NCBI RefSeq assembly: GCF_964656455.1
Contig: NC_135720.1
Span: 109,504,696 to 109,568,695, forward strand
DNA: 64,000 nucleotides
Reading direction: 5' to 3'
Source: Halichoerus grypus
Lineage: Eukaryota > Chordata > Mammalia > Carnivora > Phocidae
Shown here: positions 43,530 to 55,600 of the stretch, piece by piece
Layout of the letters: every line of letters starts with the position of its first letter
Numbering within the stretch: position 1 is the stretch's first letter
Made by a program: the position numbers and the translations under genes
Notes under the pieces: generated by a model
Seen by the model: only the letters and a program-made list of their open reading frames with translations
The model's database searches: none
What the model was told of the DNA's origin: nothing

Positions 43530-44840
43530 GACATGCTTGCCTGATCTTAAGTGAGAATTTCTCCTCTAATCCTTTAGGTGGTTCATTCCCCATCCTCCCC
43601 AACCTCCTCCCCTGGCCCCCTCAGGTGGTTTCCTCACATGTGTGCACTTATCAGAATTCAGCTGAAGACTCAGGAGGGCCTTTGATACATCTCTGGAGAG
43701 CGTGCATGCTCTCTCTCATTCTCTGTCTCTCTCTTTCTCCTGGGGCAATAGTAGGACTCATCTCATGAATTTCCCATCTCTCCGAAATCAGTGAATACCA
43801 CTGAATGATATCCAATATTTTGAACATCTTCGCTTCAAATATTTTGTCTGCTTTTTTAGTTTTTTCTTTTTCTTTCTTCAGGCAGAGGGTAAATCTAGTC
43901 CTTATTATGCCATCTTGTTCAGAAGCAGAAGTCACTGTTATATAGACTTTTGGATGGATAAACTGAGCGAAGAGTGTTTCTTCTCCACCTTGTACTTGCA
44001 GGAGTTCATCCAGGAAGTTAGGATCCAAATCAGCAGGAATTTTCCCTAAAACCCAGGGATGGAAGTTTGGTCTTCACTTCTCTTCAGACAGTAGGTATAG
44101 ACAGCCAGTGGCCTGATACTAAGGAAAAACCTCTCCTCTCCCCACTGTCACACTGAGAGTTTCCCCATCTCCTTCCTTCCTCAGGACCAAGCTAGATGCA
44201 GGGAAGCTCTGGTTCCTGCTCTGGGCACCCATTTTTCACTCTTCTAAGCAAAGGATTGAGGTTCTAACACTTCAGGTGTGTGGTCCTCACCTCAGGTAAG
44301 TGTGCTTGGCAAACTCTCAGACATTTGCAGCCTCTGCCTTTTCTGCTCTTCCCTCCCTCACTCCTGATCTATTTCTACATCTTTTGACACTCTTTCCCTA
44401 GGCCTACTTAGAGTTCTGACTTTCTTAGAGTTGAAACAGAGACAGAGTTTGAATTTCTGTTTCTTGTATCTCCTTGTTGCCTTTGGCTGATTTCCAGAAC
44501 AGGGACACATCTACTTGAGGCTCTCATCTTCCAACTGGAAATCAGGGACCATACCGTCATGGTGGTTGTTTTGCTTTTTTTTTTTTTTTTTTTTGGCATC
44601 TTCACGAAGCCTGACACAGTCTCTGATCCCTAGCAGGGAGTCAATAAATGCTGGAAGAATGACTAGCTGACAGAGCAATCCCCTCATAACCTGGGTCTAC
44701 ATATTGCGACAGACCTTTGCTTCCTCTCTATCTGAGATGTCCCAGAATGCATGGACATCTTTCCCCAAGGAGTCTGGAGCTCCCCCAAGCCCTGAGAGAG
44801 CTGGAGAAAGTCTAAGAACATTAAGACTGTTTGACTCTGT
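43530..44840. other. Intergenic unique sequence
   Basis: No gene is supported. A T-run of about 20 lies near 44574. The open frame of 125 codons on the minus strand at 43651-44028 is lysine-rich and shows no family features. Confidence 0.6.
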
Positions 44841-44844
44841 CTTT

Positions 44845-45560
44845 CAAGAGCATGGGCTTTTGAGTTGGACAATCTGAGCTTGAAATTTGGCTCTAAGATT
44901 TACTGCTTGTTAGACATTGTACTCATCAGGGTTCTCCAGAGAAACAGAACCAATAGGATGGATATGGTTAGTTAAAGATAGAGATACTATCCATTGATTT
45001 AACTACTTAACTGTATCATCTCTCTATCTACCTATCCACCCACCTATCCTGAGAGAGATTTTAAGGAATTGGCTCATGTGACTAGAGGGGCTGGCAAGCC
45101 TGAAATCTTCAGGGAAGGTCAGTCAGCAGTTTGGAAATTCTGTCAGGCGTTGATGAATATCGCAGTCTTCAGTCCAGAGGCAGTCTGGAGGCAGAATTCC
45201 TTCTTCCTACTCTTAGGCCTTCAGCTGTTTGGAGGAAGCCCAACCACATTAAGGAGGATAATCAGCTTTACTCAAAGTCTCTTGATGTAGATGTTAATCA
45301 CATCTTAAAAATACCTCCACAGCAATATCTAGACTGGTGTTTGACTAAACAACGGGCCCCACAGCCTAGCCAAGTAGATACATAAAATGAACCATCACAA
45401 ATACTGAGCAATCTATTTGATCTCACTGAGCCTCAGTTTTCTCAGCTGTGAAGCAACGCTGTGATTACAACTTCCTCAGAAGACCATTGTGAAAATCAAA
45501 TTGGATAAATATGTAAACCACCTAACATAACATCTGGCAAATCAGGCACTTGCTAAATGA
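44845..45560 (+). repeat. MIR SINE split by a later repeat insertion
   Basis: The left part (CATGGGCTTTTGAGTTGGAC, TACTGCTTGTTAGACATTG) and the right part (TGAGCCTCAGTTTTCTCAGC, ending near TGCTAAATGAAAGC) read as one forward MIR. It is interrupted at 44927-45399 by another old repeat starting CAGGGTTCTCCAGAGAAACA. Confidence 0.75.
44927..45399 (+). mobile_element. Old interspersed repeat nested in a MIR, family unassigned
   Basis: It starts CAGGGTTCTCCAGAGAAACA then GAACCAATAGGAT and ends ATAAAATGAACCATCACA, ends familiar from a common mammalian interspersed repeat. Its insertion inside the MIR shows it is younger than the MIR. Confidence 0.7.
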
Positions 45561-45564
45561 AAGC

Positions 45565-46416
45565 TACTCTAGTTTTGTCTAGAAGATGTGCCTGGCATGG
45601 TCTCCCGGAACCCAGCCCACTCTCTTCCATGTCCCTCCGCCCTCTGTCTGTATTACAAGGGCTGGAAGTTTTTTCAAAGGCCAGACTCCCTTGCAGTAGA
45701 GATTTTAGGCTGACATAAACTCAGTCAAGATTCAGAAGGAGGAAGTGAGGAAGGCTGGACAGTCGTGCTTGTAGCTGCCTGAGGCCAAGTCCAAGTTCCT
45801 GGTCACCACGTTTGTGGGTTCACATCATGGTGACAACAGTAGCAGAAGCAGCAGTTTCCTGACCTCTGGCTGCAGCTGTGGACGTATGACCTTGAACCAT
45901 TAGCCTTCAAGTGGCCCCTGACTTCTGATCCTCCTGTAGACACCTAATTGCTTATATCAAGTCTAATTGCTTTGGGCTTGAAAAACCAAGAGTGGTTTCT
46001 GTTTCCCACACCAAATCCTGAGTGCTAACAGAAGACTTCACTGAAGGTGACTTCATGATGCTCTCTGCTCTGCATCTGGAAGGCTCTAGGTCCAGGAAGT
46101 TTCCCTGGGTCCTCCTCAGAGAGAGACAGGGCACCATGATGACAGCTTTCATAATGATCTAAACAGAGAAAGCATCAGCAACCACCAGCCCTGCCACAGG
46201 GCATTTTACTAACTGCACTGATGTTGCTTGGCATTAGGACCTCAGCGTAGAACAGACAGTTCTGCTAACTGGAATCTTCCATTAACATGATGTTCTGCCT
46301 CTGGATGTTGCTCAGACCCGAGCTTGGGCATCTGTCTCTCCGCAGCCAGACTTTATTGCATTGTAATATTTATAGCGATAAACACTTGCGTGCATTTAAA
46401 GGAATAGCTCCTTAAA

Positions 46417-46447
<31 letters not shown>

Positions 46448-46749
46448 ACATCACATTTCCCAAATGAGGACACAGACTGCAAATTCTTCATCATGGGGTA
46501 GCAAAAGCAGCCTTGCATCCTGCCCTGCCCCACCCCCGCTGCAGCCCAGGAGGGGGATATGAGGGATTCATAAAATCAGTGAGAACCTTAGACACACTGG
46601 GGGGCTGGGGAGTGCTGACTTAAGGAGCCCCAAGTTGAGGGTTAAGAAAACAGGGAGAGACAGGGAGGCAGGAACATGAAGACAGACTGGATATGACTGC
46701 TGAGGGCAGGAATGGCTTTGCAGGGAAGCACCTCCTTAAGATTTTTTAA
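45565..46749. other. Intergenic sequence with a possible LTR relic
   Basis: About 45640-45960 resembles an old mammalian LTR-type repeat (GGGCTGGAAGTTTTTTCAAA, AGACTCCCTTGCAGTAG), not assigned. The rest is unique. No gene is supported. Confidence 0.55.
46413..46450. repeat. (AAC)n microsatellite
   Basis: About twelve AAC triplets with one GAC interruption. Confidence 0.95.
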
Positions 46750-46985
46750 TAACAATAGCTTTTACCTTTATTAAGTGCCTATGTGTATATTTCACATATC
46801 ATGTTCCTTAATCCACACAACAATCCTATGAGAGAGGATTATTAGCCCCATTTTACTTATGAGAAAACTGAGGTTTAGAAAGATTATGAGATTTCCTCTA
46901 GGGCACTGGTGGAAGCATGAATCAAATCTAGAGGGTCTGAGCCCAGAACCAGGTTTGTAAACACTGTGCTGTATTGCCAACTACA
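46750..46985 (-). repeat. MIR SINE, nearly full length
   Basis: TATTAAGTGCCTATGTGTAT, ATTATTAGCCCCATTTTACT and ACTGAGGTTTAGAAAGATTA then TCTGAGCCCAGAACCAGG give the full reverse MIR order. Confidence 0.88.
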
Positions 46986-47354
46986 GAGAGTGATGAGAGG
47001 TGTTATACCAAAGAAGGGGCCCAGAACCAGTTTGGGAAATAACACATTTCTGAAATTCTGGGTTAACGGAAATGAAATAGGTTGGATGTTTTGTCTGTTT
47101 GTTTTTGCTGCAGGACTTCTCAGAGCCTTTAATATGCTATTGTGACTGACGGGAGAGAGAGCCACTGAAAGACAGGGAGGAAGAAAGAAGAGTCTTGTTT
47201 TCACAAGCATTCATAGACAGATACAACTGGTTACCTAGGAAAGTATTCCACATCCAGCCCCAGACAAAATGCCATGCAACTGAAACAGAGAAGTTTGTGT
47301 GTTCAGTAGAAGACCGCTTTTTAGTGTAAGCAAGAATACATACATACATACATA

Positions 47355-48360
47355 CACTGAATAGACTACAAATTGGGAAGAAAAAACTTGCCTAAAGTGG
47401 TCGTCCTTAGGTAAGTTATGCCAAGGTGCCCGTGATTTGTGTTTATTTTTACTTTCTGTCCTTACAATGAAAACATCCGCTGTTTCTACACTACATTACC
47501 GCAGACAGAGCTGGCTACCTAATTTGCAAAATGAAAGTGCAGGGCTCCTTGTTCAAAAGGCAGGAAAACAATGTTATTAGATGTCCAAAAATAGATTTTT
47601 CTTTTCTTCTGGGGTCTCTCCGCTGGTCATGGTGTTATTTATTGGCTATGTAAGGTCCTTCTAAGTAAAGAAAAATGACGGTTTTCAATTATTAGCATGA
47701 ATTTGACTGTTCTTCCTTTACTGTGGTAAGGCCAGTTTTCAATGCAGACTATTAAACCAAGAGCAGAGCCCTTGTAAGCACAGGACTCCGTGTGGCTGCT
47801 GGGCTCGCATGCCCGTGAAGCTGGCCCCTGCTGCAGAATGGGAAGAAACATGGCTTTTGTTGTACACTTTTCAAGCAGCTGATTTTATGCACTTCCGACA
47901 ATACTATCAAGTTTGTGACATTTACAGCGTTTCTCTTGTGGGAAGTTATGGCACGTTTTTGACCGATAGGGTCCACCTTTGGAAGAATATAATGACAGCT
48001 TCATTAGAGAGAGAGGAGAGTCAGCAAGAAAAATGTTTCCTTTGCACTTCTTGGAGCTGTAAATGTCACTGCTCATTGTAAGGAAATGTGTCCAGGGCCA
48101 GAGCTGATAAACCAATCAAGTGACTTCAGGTGAAGGCATTCATAAACATGTTTGAAACTTGTCTGGCAGCTTTAGGCCAGAGGCTGAGCAATGACTTCCT
48201 TGGGAGAGAAGGAGAGAACACAGCACCATTCTTCCAACTAGGAAAGGCACTTTTCTTTCCAGAGACTGCACTGGACAGAGTTCAGACTGCTCTTTCCCTG
48301 CCACACAGGGTCTGGTGTAATCTGCCTTACATAGAACCAACATTCTGCCCACTGGTGCCT
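47355..48360. other. Repeat-free block, candidate conserved non-coding sequence
   Basis: One kilobase carries no recognisable transposon although the surroundings are dense in them. A 90-codon plus-strand frame (47809-48081, MPVKLAPAAEWEETWLLLYT...) and several overlapping frames occur, but none resembles a known family or has splice context. Conservation is a hypothesis. Confidence 0.4.
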
Positions 48361-48364
48361 CTTC

Positions 48365-48515
48365 CTTGCTCATTCATAAAACTCGTACTTACAATCCTCA
48401 AAAGGACATTACAAGGCTTGTGTTAGCTCCCCCATTTTCTGGGTAAATAAACTGAAACTTCAAAGGGTGGTGTGATTGACAGAGGGTCACCCAGTCAGAG
48501 TGGGCTGCCCTGAGC
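48365..48515 (-). repeat. MIR SINE fragment
   Basis: CATAAAACTCGTACTTACAA, CCCCCATTTTCTGGGTAAAT and GAGGGTCACCCAGTCAGAG match a reverse MIR. Confidence 0.65.
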
Positions 48516-48660
48516 CTGGACATCTCCCTGTCTCTGGGAATCATCCTGAGCCCTGGCTTTCTGAAACCAGGTAGATTCAGCATTGCAGCGCTGGCCGCAG
48601 GTCTATCTGCTGTTCTCACAGGGGTTGAGAATTTTATTAAACACCAAATGTGTACACACT

Positions 48661-48664
48661 GCAT

Positions 48665-48697
<33 letters not shown>
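48661..48697. repeat. (CA)n microsatellite
   Basis: Thirty-seven alternating purine-pyrimidine bases, GCATGCACACAC through ACACGTG. Confidence 0.95.
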
Positions 48698-48699
48698 GT

Positions 48700-49738
48700 A
48701 TATAGTCTAAAAGTGAAATATTCAAAATCTGAGCACATTCCTCTGAAATGTCCTTCATGGTAGCAAATTTTTACCTCTTAAAGTCTATTTGATTTTTGGA
48801 AATGGAAGAAAATCATTTGGAGCCTATGATATTGTGATTTATAATGAGAAATATAGATCTGATCTTTGTCTCCAGTTCCTGACATGGGCTCCTAAAGCCC
48901 TTGCAAATTCCTAAGTAATACGTGCACTAGGAGCATCTTTTGTGCTAATGAGGTGACTCTGGGCAGGGTCCTGGATGGCTCCTGGTTGGGGGTTGGTTGG
49001 TCACAAGAAAGACAAGCCATGATTTGAAGCTTGGAATTTTCAGCAGCCCCTCCCACTCCTCTACAGAGGAGAGGGGGTTGGAAATGGAGTTAATAATTAA
49101 TCATGCTTATGTGAAGAAATCTGCCTAAAATCCCAGTAGAAGGGGTTCAGAGAGCTTCCAGGTAAGTGAAAGCATCTGTGTACCAGGTGAGTGAAGCATC
49201 CCAACTCCACAGAGACAGAAGCTCCCTCCCAGACATCACCCTATTCATCACTTCATCTGGCTGTTCATCTATATCCTTTATCATAACCTTTCATAAACTG
49301 GTAAAGGTAAGTTAAGTGTTTCGCTGAGTTCCGTGAGTTGTTCTAGCAAGTTAATTGAACCCAAGGAGGGAGGTCGTGGGAACCTCTGATCTGTAGCCAA
49401 GGCAGACATACGTTGTGGGTAACCTGGCTCCTATGACTAGGGATTGGCATCTGAAGTGGAGGAAAAGTCTTGTAGGACTGAGCCCTTCCCCTGTGGGATC
49501 TGACACTGTCTCTGGGAGGGTCAGGGATCTAACTTTACCTGGGCAGAGTGTCAGAATTGAGCTTAATTGTAGGACACCCGGTCACAGAGAATTGCCACCT
49601 ATGTGTCACAGATAAACTCCCACACATTTGGTGACCAGAAGTACTGGAAGTGTTTTGTATGAAAGTAAAGGGAAAACCACAGGAGGAGAAAGTCTTAGGT
49701 TCCGCCTCTACAGAGCCTGGCAGTTCGGTGGATTGAGT
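48700..49738. other. Intergenic unique sequence with an HNF1-like site
   Basis: No transposon or gene is recognised. It contains GTTAATAATTAATC at 49089-49102. Confidence 0.55.
49089..49101. promoter_or_regulatory. HNF1-like palindromic site
   Basis: GTTAATAATTAAT matches 12 of 13 positions of the HNF1 consensus GTTAATNATTAAC. It lies in repeat-free DNA about 41 kb downstream of KCNK5. Function is unproven. Confidence 0.3.
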
Positions 49739-49748
49739 GAGCTGTGAA

Positions 49749-49949
49749 ATTTTTTTTTTTTAAGATTTTATTTATTTATTTGAGAGAGAGAGAATGAGAG
49801 AGAGAGAGAGCATGAGAGGGGGTAGGGTCAGAGGGAGAAGCAGACTCTCTGCTGAGCAGGGAGCCCAATGTGGGACTCAATCCTGGGACTCCAGGATCAT
49901 GACCTGAGCCGAAGGCAGTTGCTTAACCAACTGAGCCACCCAGGTGCCC
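49749..49949 (-). mobile_element. CAN-SINE
   Basis: The reverse copy ends GAGCCACCCAGGTGCCC. The duplication GAGCTGTGAA lies at 49739-49748 and 49950-49959. Confidence 0.95.
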
Positions 49950-50559
49950 GAGCTGTGAATTTATTTAGTGGATAAAGTGGTAAAGTGGGTAATCGGGATG
50001 GGGAGGGAGTGGCAGAGTGAGGGTGTATGTAGATGGATGTGTTGATGTGTTTTGCTGCCTACCCTGAGCCACGCACCCCGGCTGGTGCTGCTGTCCTAGT
50101 CCTCAGCTCATCTGTGGCCACACTACAAATGTGGGTATTAGTATCCCCATCTTCTAGGTCAAGGTCAGAAGACATAAAATTACATTTTTCCACCAGTTAG
50201 TGGCAACACTGGAAGTAGAATCTAATCTGCCTTAAGGGAATGAGAACTCTTTTTTTTTTTCATTCAAAAAATGAAAGAAACAAACAAACAAAAAAGAAAC
50301 TCATAAAGCAAAGAGATGATTTTCTCATTTGGCTCCAACAACTGGCTCTGCAGATAATTTTAAACCAATGAATTTGAAAATGTTTTGAGAAAGGGCAGCA
50401 TCATGTTAGTAGGAGTAAAGTTCCCAAGGAGACCAGTATGATGGGGACAAACACCTCACGTGGCTGCTTCTGCATTATTTTTCTTTCAAGTCAGAGAATT
50501 TCCTAGCCACACCTTGGATAGCGTTCTTTAGAACTCTAGATCTTGGCACTAGAACAAAC

Positions 50560-50690
50560 CTTGGAGACCTTGCTCAGCACCCTCATTCCAGGGAGGCAAA
50601 ACTCAGCACCAGAGATGGGGAGTAACTTGCTCAAGTTCACACAATGAATTTGTGCCAGAGCCGTGACTACACCCAGGTCCTGACGATACA
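50560..50690 (-). repeat. MIR SINE fragment
   Basis: CAGGGAGGCAAAACTCAGCA then GAGTAACTTGCTCAAGTTCA and AGAGCCGTGACTACACCCAG match a reverse MIR. Confidence 0.75.
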
Positions 50691-50739
50691 GCTGCACCCT
50701 GCTTCCTCCCCACATTCCCGTCCTCACTGATGAATCTCC

Positions 50740-50935
50740 TAACAAGAACTTTTTATGTGTCAGACACTTAAAGTGCATTCCCTTATTACATCTTTAAGGA
50801 AATGTTATGGGTAAGAAGGATAATAAAACCAGAGAAATTAGATAATAGGGCCAAGTTACAGAGCTAGGAAATTGAGGCCCTAGGACTTGAACCCAGGTCT
50901 GCCGACCTCCAGGTTCCATGTGTTTAACACCCAGC
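50740..50935 (-). repeat. MIR SINE
   Basis: TTTTTATGTGTCAGACACTT, CATTCCCTTATTACATCTTT and GGGCCAAGTTACAGAGCTAG with TTGAACCCAGGTCTGCCGAC match a reverse MIR in order. Confidence 0.8.
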
Positions 50936-52439
50936 ACTGCCTCCTTTTGTCCAAGCTCCTTCTCCTCCTTCCTTTTGTGTCCCAAGGGGCCTGGGATAAG
51001 GCACTTAAACCCATGCTCCCTCTAGCTAGTCACTTCCCTTCTTTCCGTGTTTAACAACACAAATAGCCTGTCCTCCTGGCACGTTTGTTTTGTTGGAGGC
51101 TTGCTTTATTCCCTGGGAACCCAGAGGAACAATGAGCTGTTACCCAAGCCCTCTGGGGCTCCGCCCCCATCCTGGACCGCTTCCTCAACTTCCCCTGGTC
51201 ACGCTCACCCCCAGTAGAGACTGCGTGGAGGCCCCTCCAGCTTGTCTACAAAGTGCGTCAATCACTTGTTTACTGGGTTTTCCTGCCTGGCCCTGGGGGT
51301 TCCGCTGGCTATTTCTTCTCTCTGAAAGTTCTCCTGAGGTGAGCTTTGATCTTCAGATGGGAAGGGGCAACAGGAAGATGATGAGAGATGCTAGGAGTCT
51401 GTCAGCATCTGACTCACTCTGTGGAAAAAAAAAACAACAAAAAAAACCGCCCTCACTTAAAGCAAAGCAAGGATGCTGGGGAAAGCTGCATCCCTGCCAA
51501 GGGCCTGCATGGAAGTCTTCCTTTTTTCTGGGACAGAGTTGGAAAAGGAATAAAATTTCCACAAGCCAGAAGTAAATTCTCCTAAGCTTTTCTACACTTA
51601 GCTAGCAGTAATAGTCACTGAATAATAAACCAACATATAACCTTTCCACAAAAAGCCACGGCTGCGGACCCCCCAGTGTAGAGAGATGTTTTTACATGTG
51701 CGTCTTCCCTTGGATAAGGTTGCTTGGGCCCTCACAATCCATATTAACATGAAAATGTACCACTCAGTAAGGACAAGTAAATAATATTAAAATAAAGTAC
51801 CAGTCAGGGTCCCAACAAGAAATGGAAGAGATACTCAAAATGGTCTGACTGAAGAAAATTTCATATGGAACTATTCAAAGGGGTGTGTGTGGAATTAAGG
51901 AAACAATAAGGGGTGGTGAGGCAGGGAGGGAGAGGGGAAGAAATCCCCTTGACTTCTCTCTTTCCTGCCTTCTGTTCTTCTGACAGTGCTTCCTATTGGC
52001 AGAACCCACTAAAAGCCAAAGAACAGAGGCACCTGGGTGATGCAGTCCATAGACATCAGCGTCTGGGGCACAATGCAAGGCGGACAGGGCATGGATCAGG
52101 GTGAATGGATCAGGAGGGGTAAAGGAAGAATACACAGCCTCCTACCTCCTACCCTCTTGCTAACAGCTTAAGGAGTGGTTCTGGATTGCTTTTCTATGCA
52201 GAGATGTCTTTCACGGAATCCAGGTTATTACAACAGGATTCCACGTGCTGTAAAACCCATTTATTAAACTGGTCTGAAAAACCTCAGCATCATGCTGCTG
52301 GTTGGGTATTTTGTTATGCCTGCTGCATCTTGATTAGGGCTGTGAGAGCGGGAGAACCTTATGTCCCTCTTCATAGTTCCCTCTGTTCAAGGCCCAGAGG
52401 GTACATATGAACATATGAGTTCAATATTTCACAGGGTGG

Positions 52440-52740
52440 TTTTGCTTGGTATGCAAATTTTTATTATAAAGTGTATTATATGTATGGAGGAGTATTTTAA
52501 ATACATGTAAAGTTGAAAATATAGTATGTTTAACACCCACGTACTTATCACAAAGATTAATAGAACATTAACCAGTACCTCAAAAGTCTTCCAAATGTCC
52601 TTTCCTAAATAAAACCTCCAACCTCGTCCCCAGAAGTAACCATTATCTTGACTTTTGTGCTAATCATTCTCTTGATTTTCTTGATAGGTTAACCACCTAG
52701 GTATATTTTTCTAAACAATGTGTATTCTGTAGGAGCATAA
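52440..52740. mobile_element. Old L1-lineage LINE relic
   Basis: ACCCACGTACTTATCACAAA, AATAGAACATTAACCAGTAC and AAGTAACCATTATCTTGACT resemble ancient L1M antisense sequence. The subfamily is not assigned. Confidence 0.55.
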
Positions 52741-53186
52741 ATCTAGCAAAAAATGAAAGGGCAATGTTGGAAGGCATCCAGGAGCGAGAGAAGCTAAACA
52801 GTCCTTGGGTCAATCTGGTTTCAGTTTCCTCAAGAGTTTACTTACAAGAGCCTCTTCTGGGGAAGTAGGTGGACAAGGTCATGAGTGGGTCTTGGGAAAG
52901 CAGAGTTGGATGTCTGGTAGGTCTATAGTGGAGTCCAGGCATTGGGTATCCAAAAGAAATATGGTTCAGAGTGTGGATTCCTCTGGATTTTCTGCTTTAC
53001 CACAGCCTACTTTCAGCTTCTGAAGTAGATCAAAGCAGGGTACTTCTGTGGGATGAAAAGAGCATGCTCAGCTGATCAGAAAATAGGCCATAGTAGGAAA
53101 AGCAGCAGCCACATTAGAAATGATTAAGGCAAGTCAGAACGTATCGTGGGCTCAGCCAGACTCACCTGGGAATTCTGTTCTTAGAT

Positions 53187-53236
53187 AAAGAAGAAAGAAG
53201 AAAGAAGAAAGAAGGAAGAAGCAGCAGCAGCAGCAG
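53187..53236. repeat. (GAAA/GAA)n then (GCA)n simple repeat
   Basis: AAAGAAGAAAGAAGAAAGAA leads into AGCAGCAGCAGCAGCAG. Confidence 0.95.
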
Positions 53237-53529
53237 AAGACTGATAGCAGTGAGAATCTTGATGATGACAGCTCTCAACACATCGTCTAAGGCACTCTGC
53301 TATCACCTGGCCTGCTTGTCCCCTAGGCTTGGTAACAGCTATCACTCTGAGACCACCATTTACCATTCTCTTGGGTATTTCTTTTACCCCATCCAGTGCT
53401 GGAGCATATGTTTCCTGTACTCGATGTCTTTCTCTTTCTTGGCATACTCTTTTTTTTGTGGAGCATATACTCTAGGAACTCCCTGAGGAAGGGCACATGG
53501 GGGGAGAAATCTGTTGAGACTGTACAGGT

Positions 53530-53692
53530 CCAGAACTGTTTTTCACAGTAGTTGATTTATACTTGGGCTGGATATAGAATTCCAGAGGGGGGTTAATTTT
53601 TCCATCAGTATTTTGAATTTCTCTATTGTCTTCTTGTTTCAAGTTTTGCTGTTGAGAAATCTGAAGTCATTCTGATTCTAGATCTTTGAGAT

Positions 53693-53728
<36 letters not shown>

Positions 53729-54310
53729 TATATAATACTTCCTGCTGCTGGTAGCTTGTGGAATTTTTTTCTTTGTCTCCAGTGATCTGAAATTTCACAA
53801 TGATGTATGTGCCTTGTAAGTTTCTTTCTTTCATTCATTAGGTTGGGTATTTGGTGGGTCCTTTCAATCCATTCTGGGAAACTTCTTGAATTATTTCTGT
53901 AAGAATTTTCTACTCTTCCCTATTTTCTCTGTTGTCTCTTTTTAGAAATGCCATTATTCTAATGTTGAACATTTATGATGGTCCTCTCTTCTTTTTAATG
54001 TTTTCTCTTATTTTCTTTCTATGTATGTTTGCTCTTTTAGTCGGAAGATGAGAGTGAGATGAAATTTCCTCAATATTATCTTCCTACCCAGTTAGTTTTT
54101 CATTTCTCCTATCAAGTTTCTCATTTTCAAGAGCTTTTCAATGTTCCTTGAACATTCTTTAAAAATATATAGCATCCTGGTTCTTGTTTAATGGAAGTTC
54201 TTTTATTTCTCAAAGTATATTAATCATAAAATTTGTTTGGGAAATTTTCTTCCCTGCATAGTTTGTTTTCTCCAAATTGTTTTCCTCTGTTTTTGATCTC
54301 TAGCTCCCAT
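53530..54310 (-). mobile_element. Old L1-lineage LINE relic
   Basis: GGGCTGGATATAGAATTCCA, GAAATTTCACAATGATGTAT and TTGAATTATTTCTGTAAGAA follow the order of an ancient L1M element. A (TA)n microsatellite (53693-53735) has expanded inside it. Confidence 0.6.
53693..53735. repeat. (TA)n(CA)n(TA)n microsatellite
   Basis: About 43 bases of alternating TA with a central ACACAC. Confidence 0.96.
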
Positions 54311-54779
54311 AACACAGGCTTTCCTTAGATGTAAATTTGGCTGTATGCTCATGATAATGAACAGGAAAGTAAAAAACTAATTAGAAGTTCTGAGCAGGGT
54401 ATGGGGCCTGACAACTTTGAGATTCAAAGTAGGGTGATCTGGCTCTGTTGTTGGTTGGGAGAACACCAAAAAAAAGTATTTACTTTTCAGATAGTTAGGT
54501 ACTCAGGGAATGATCCTCCAGTATCCTGCCATGAGAGTAAGGGGCTAGTTGCTAATATACTGGGAGCCAGGCGTGGAAATAAGATAAACATATAAAGAGT
54601 TAGTCCTACTGCAAAGCCCTGTTTCTAATGAAGTCCTCAGGAATGGGAAGTGGGAAGGCACTGTCAGTCCATGCATGCAAAACATGTTGCAACCCTTGTT
54701 ATACACCAAGCTTGCCCTTGCTGTAGTAGAAAACTGAGCATCTAAGTGATGGGGTAGGGAATAACAAACATTTGCCAAG

Positions 54780-55010
54780 TGTTTGTTTCTTTTCTTTAAG
54801 CAACACAGTAATAGATTCATGTGCTTGTGCTCATTTAACATCCACAAGAGGCCTGCATTATAGGCATATGGGAAATATTAACAATTTGTCCTTTTTTTTT
54901 TCCATTTTGTAGTTGAGTAAACAATGGCCAGTGAAGATTAAATTAACTGACCCAAGGTCAGACAGGTATTGACAAGAGGATTCACATCCCAGTCCTTTGA
55001 TTCCAAGGTT
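54780..55010 (-). repeat. MIR SINE
   Basis: ACATTTGCCAAGTGTTTGTT, TGCTCATTTAACATCCACAA and ACTGACCCAAGGTCAGACAG with TTCACATCCCAGTCCTTTGA match a reverse MIR. Confidence 0.75.
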
Positions 55011-55014
55011 CTTT

Positions 55015-55600
55015 ATTTTTATTTTATTTTAAATGATATTTTTCTGAGTAAAGAAATACATGCTACTATAGGTATCTTAGAAAAATGTAAATTTCCAAAT
55101 AATTTAAAAATATATATATATAAGGCCACGACTGTGTAACATTCTTTCACAGGGACATGCTATAATTTATAACAATAAATTTATCATTTATTTGACTGTC
55201 TCCTAATTTGAATCATTTAGGCTGGTAAACCTATGCTCTTTCCACTACATAGCTTCAGCCAAGAGCAGCAGGCACGGACAGGGGTCAGGATCAGGAAAAA
55301 ACAGGGTTCCAGGCAGGTCCTTAGGTAGAGAGCTGCTTATTAAGGGCAATTTATATGGATACGGTTCAGTACCCTGGAGAGCTCCACATCGTCGCACTCA
55401 TGGGGGATTTAACATAACAATGGCTGGCGTTCTCTAAGATTCTGAACTGCACCTCCAGAATAGAATGTTAAAAACAAAACAACAAAACAAACAACACACA
55501 CACACAGCTGGGATTGGTGATCTTTTTGTCCCTGAGGGATTCAACTTTACTCTCCAGTTCAAACAACTTTGTGGGAGTAGGTCATTTTTCTCACCACTAG
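55015..55600. other. Intergenic AT-rich sequence
   Basis: No gene or assigned repeat is seen. An (AC/AAAC) simple stretch occurs at about 55473-55506. Confidence 0.55.

Larger units (their letters stand above)
49960..52435. other. Intergenic: unique sequence with MIR fragments
   Basis: No gene is supported. MIR pieces lie at about 50130-50225, 50560-50690 and 50740-50935. The 51100-51600 segment is unique and contains chance frames, the longest 161 codons. An unassigned old repeat may cover 51795-52130. Confidence 0.6.

Noticed and set aside
47809..48081. Plus frame of 90 codons in a repeat-free block
   Set aside because: There is no recognised family, signal or splice context. The length is within chance expectation for 64 kb.
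52025..52080. GGCACCTGGGTGATGCAG as a further CAN-SINE head
   Set aside because: The following sequence lacks the SINE body and A-tail. The resemblance is limited to about a dozen bases.
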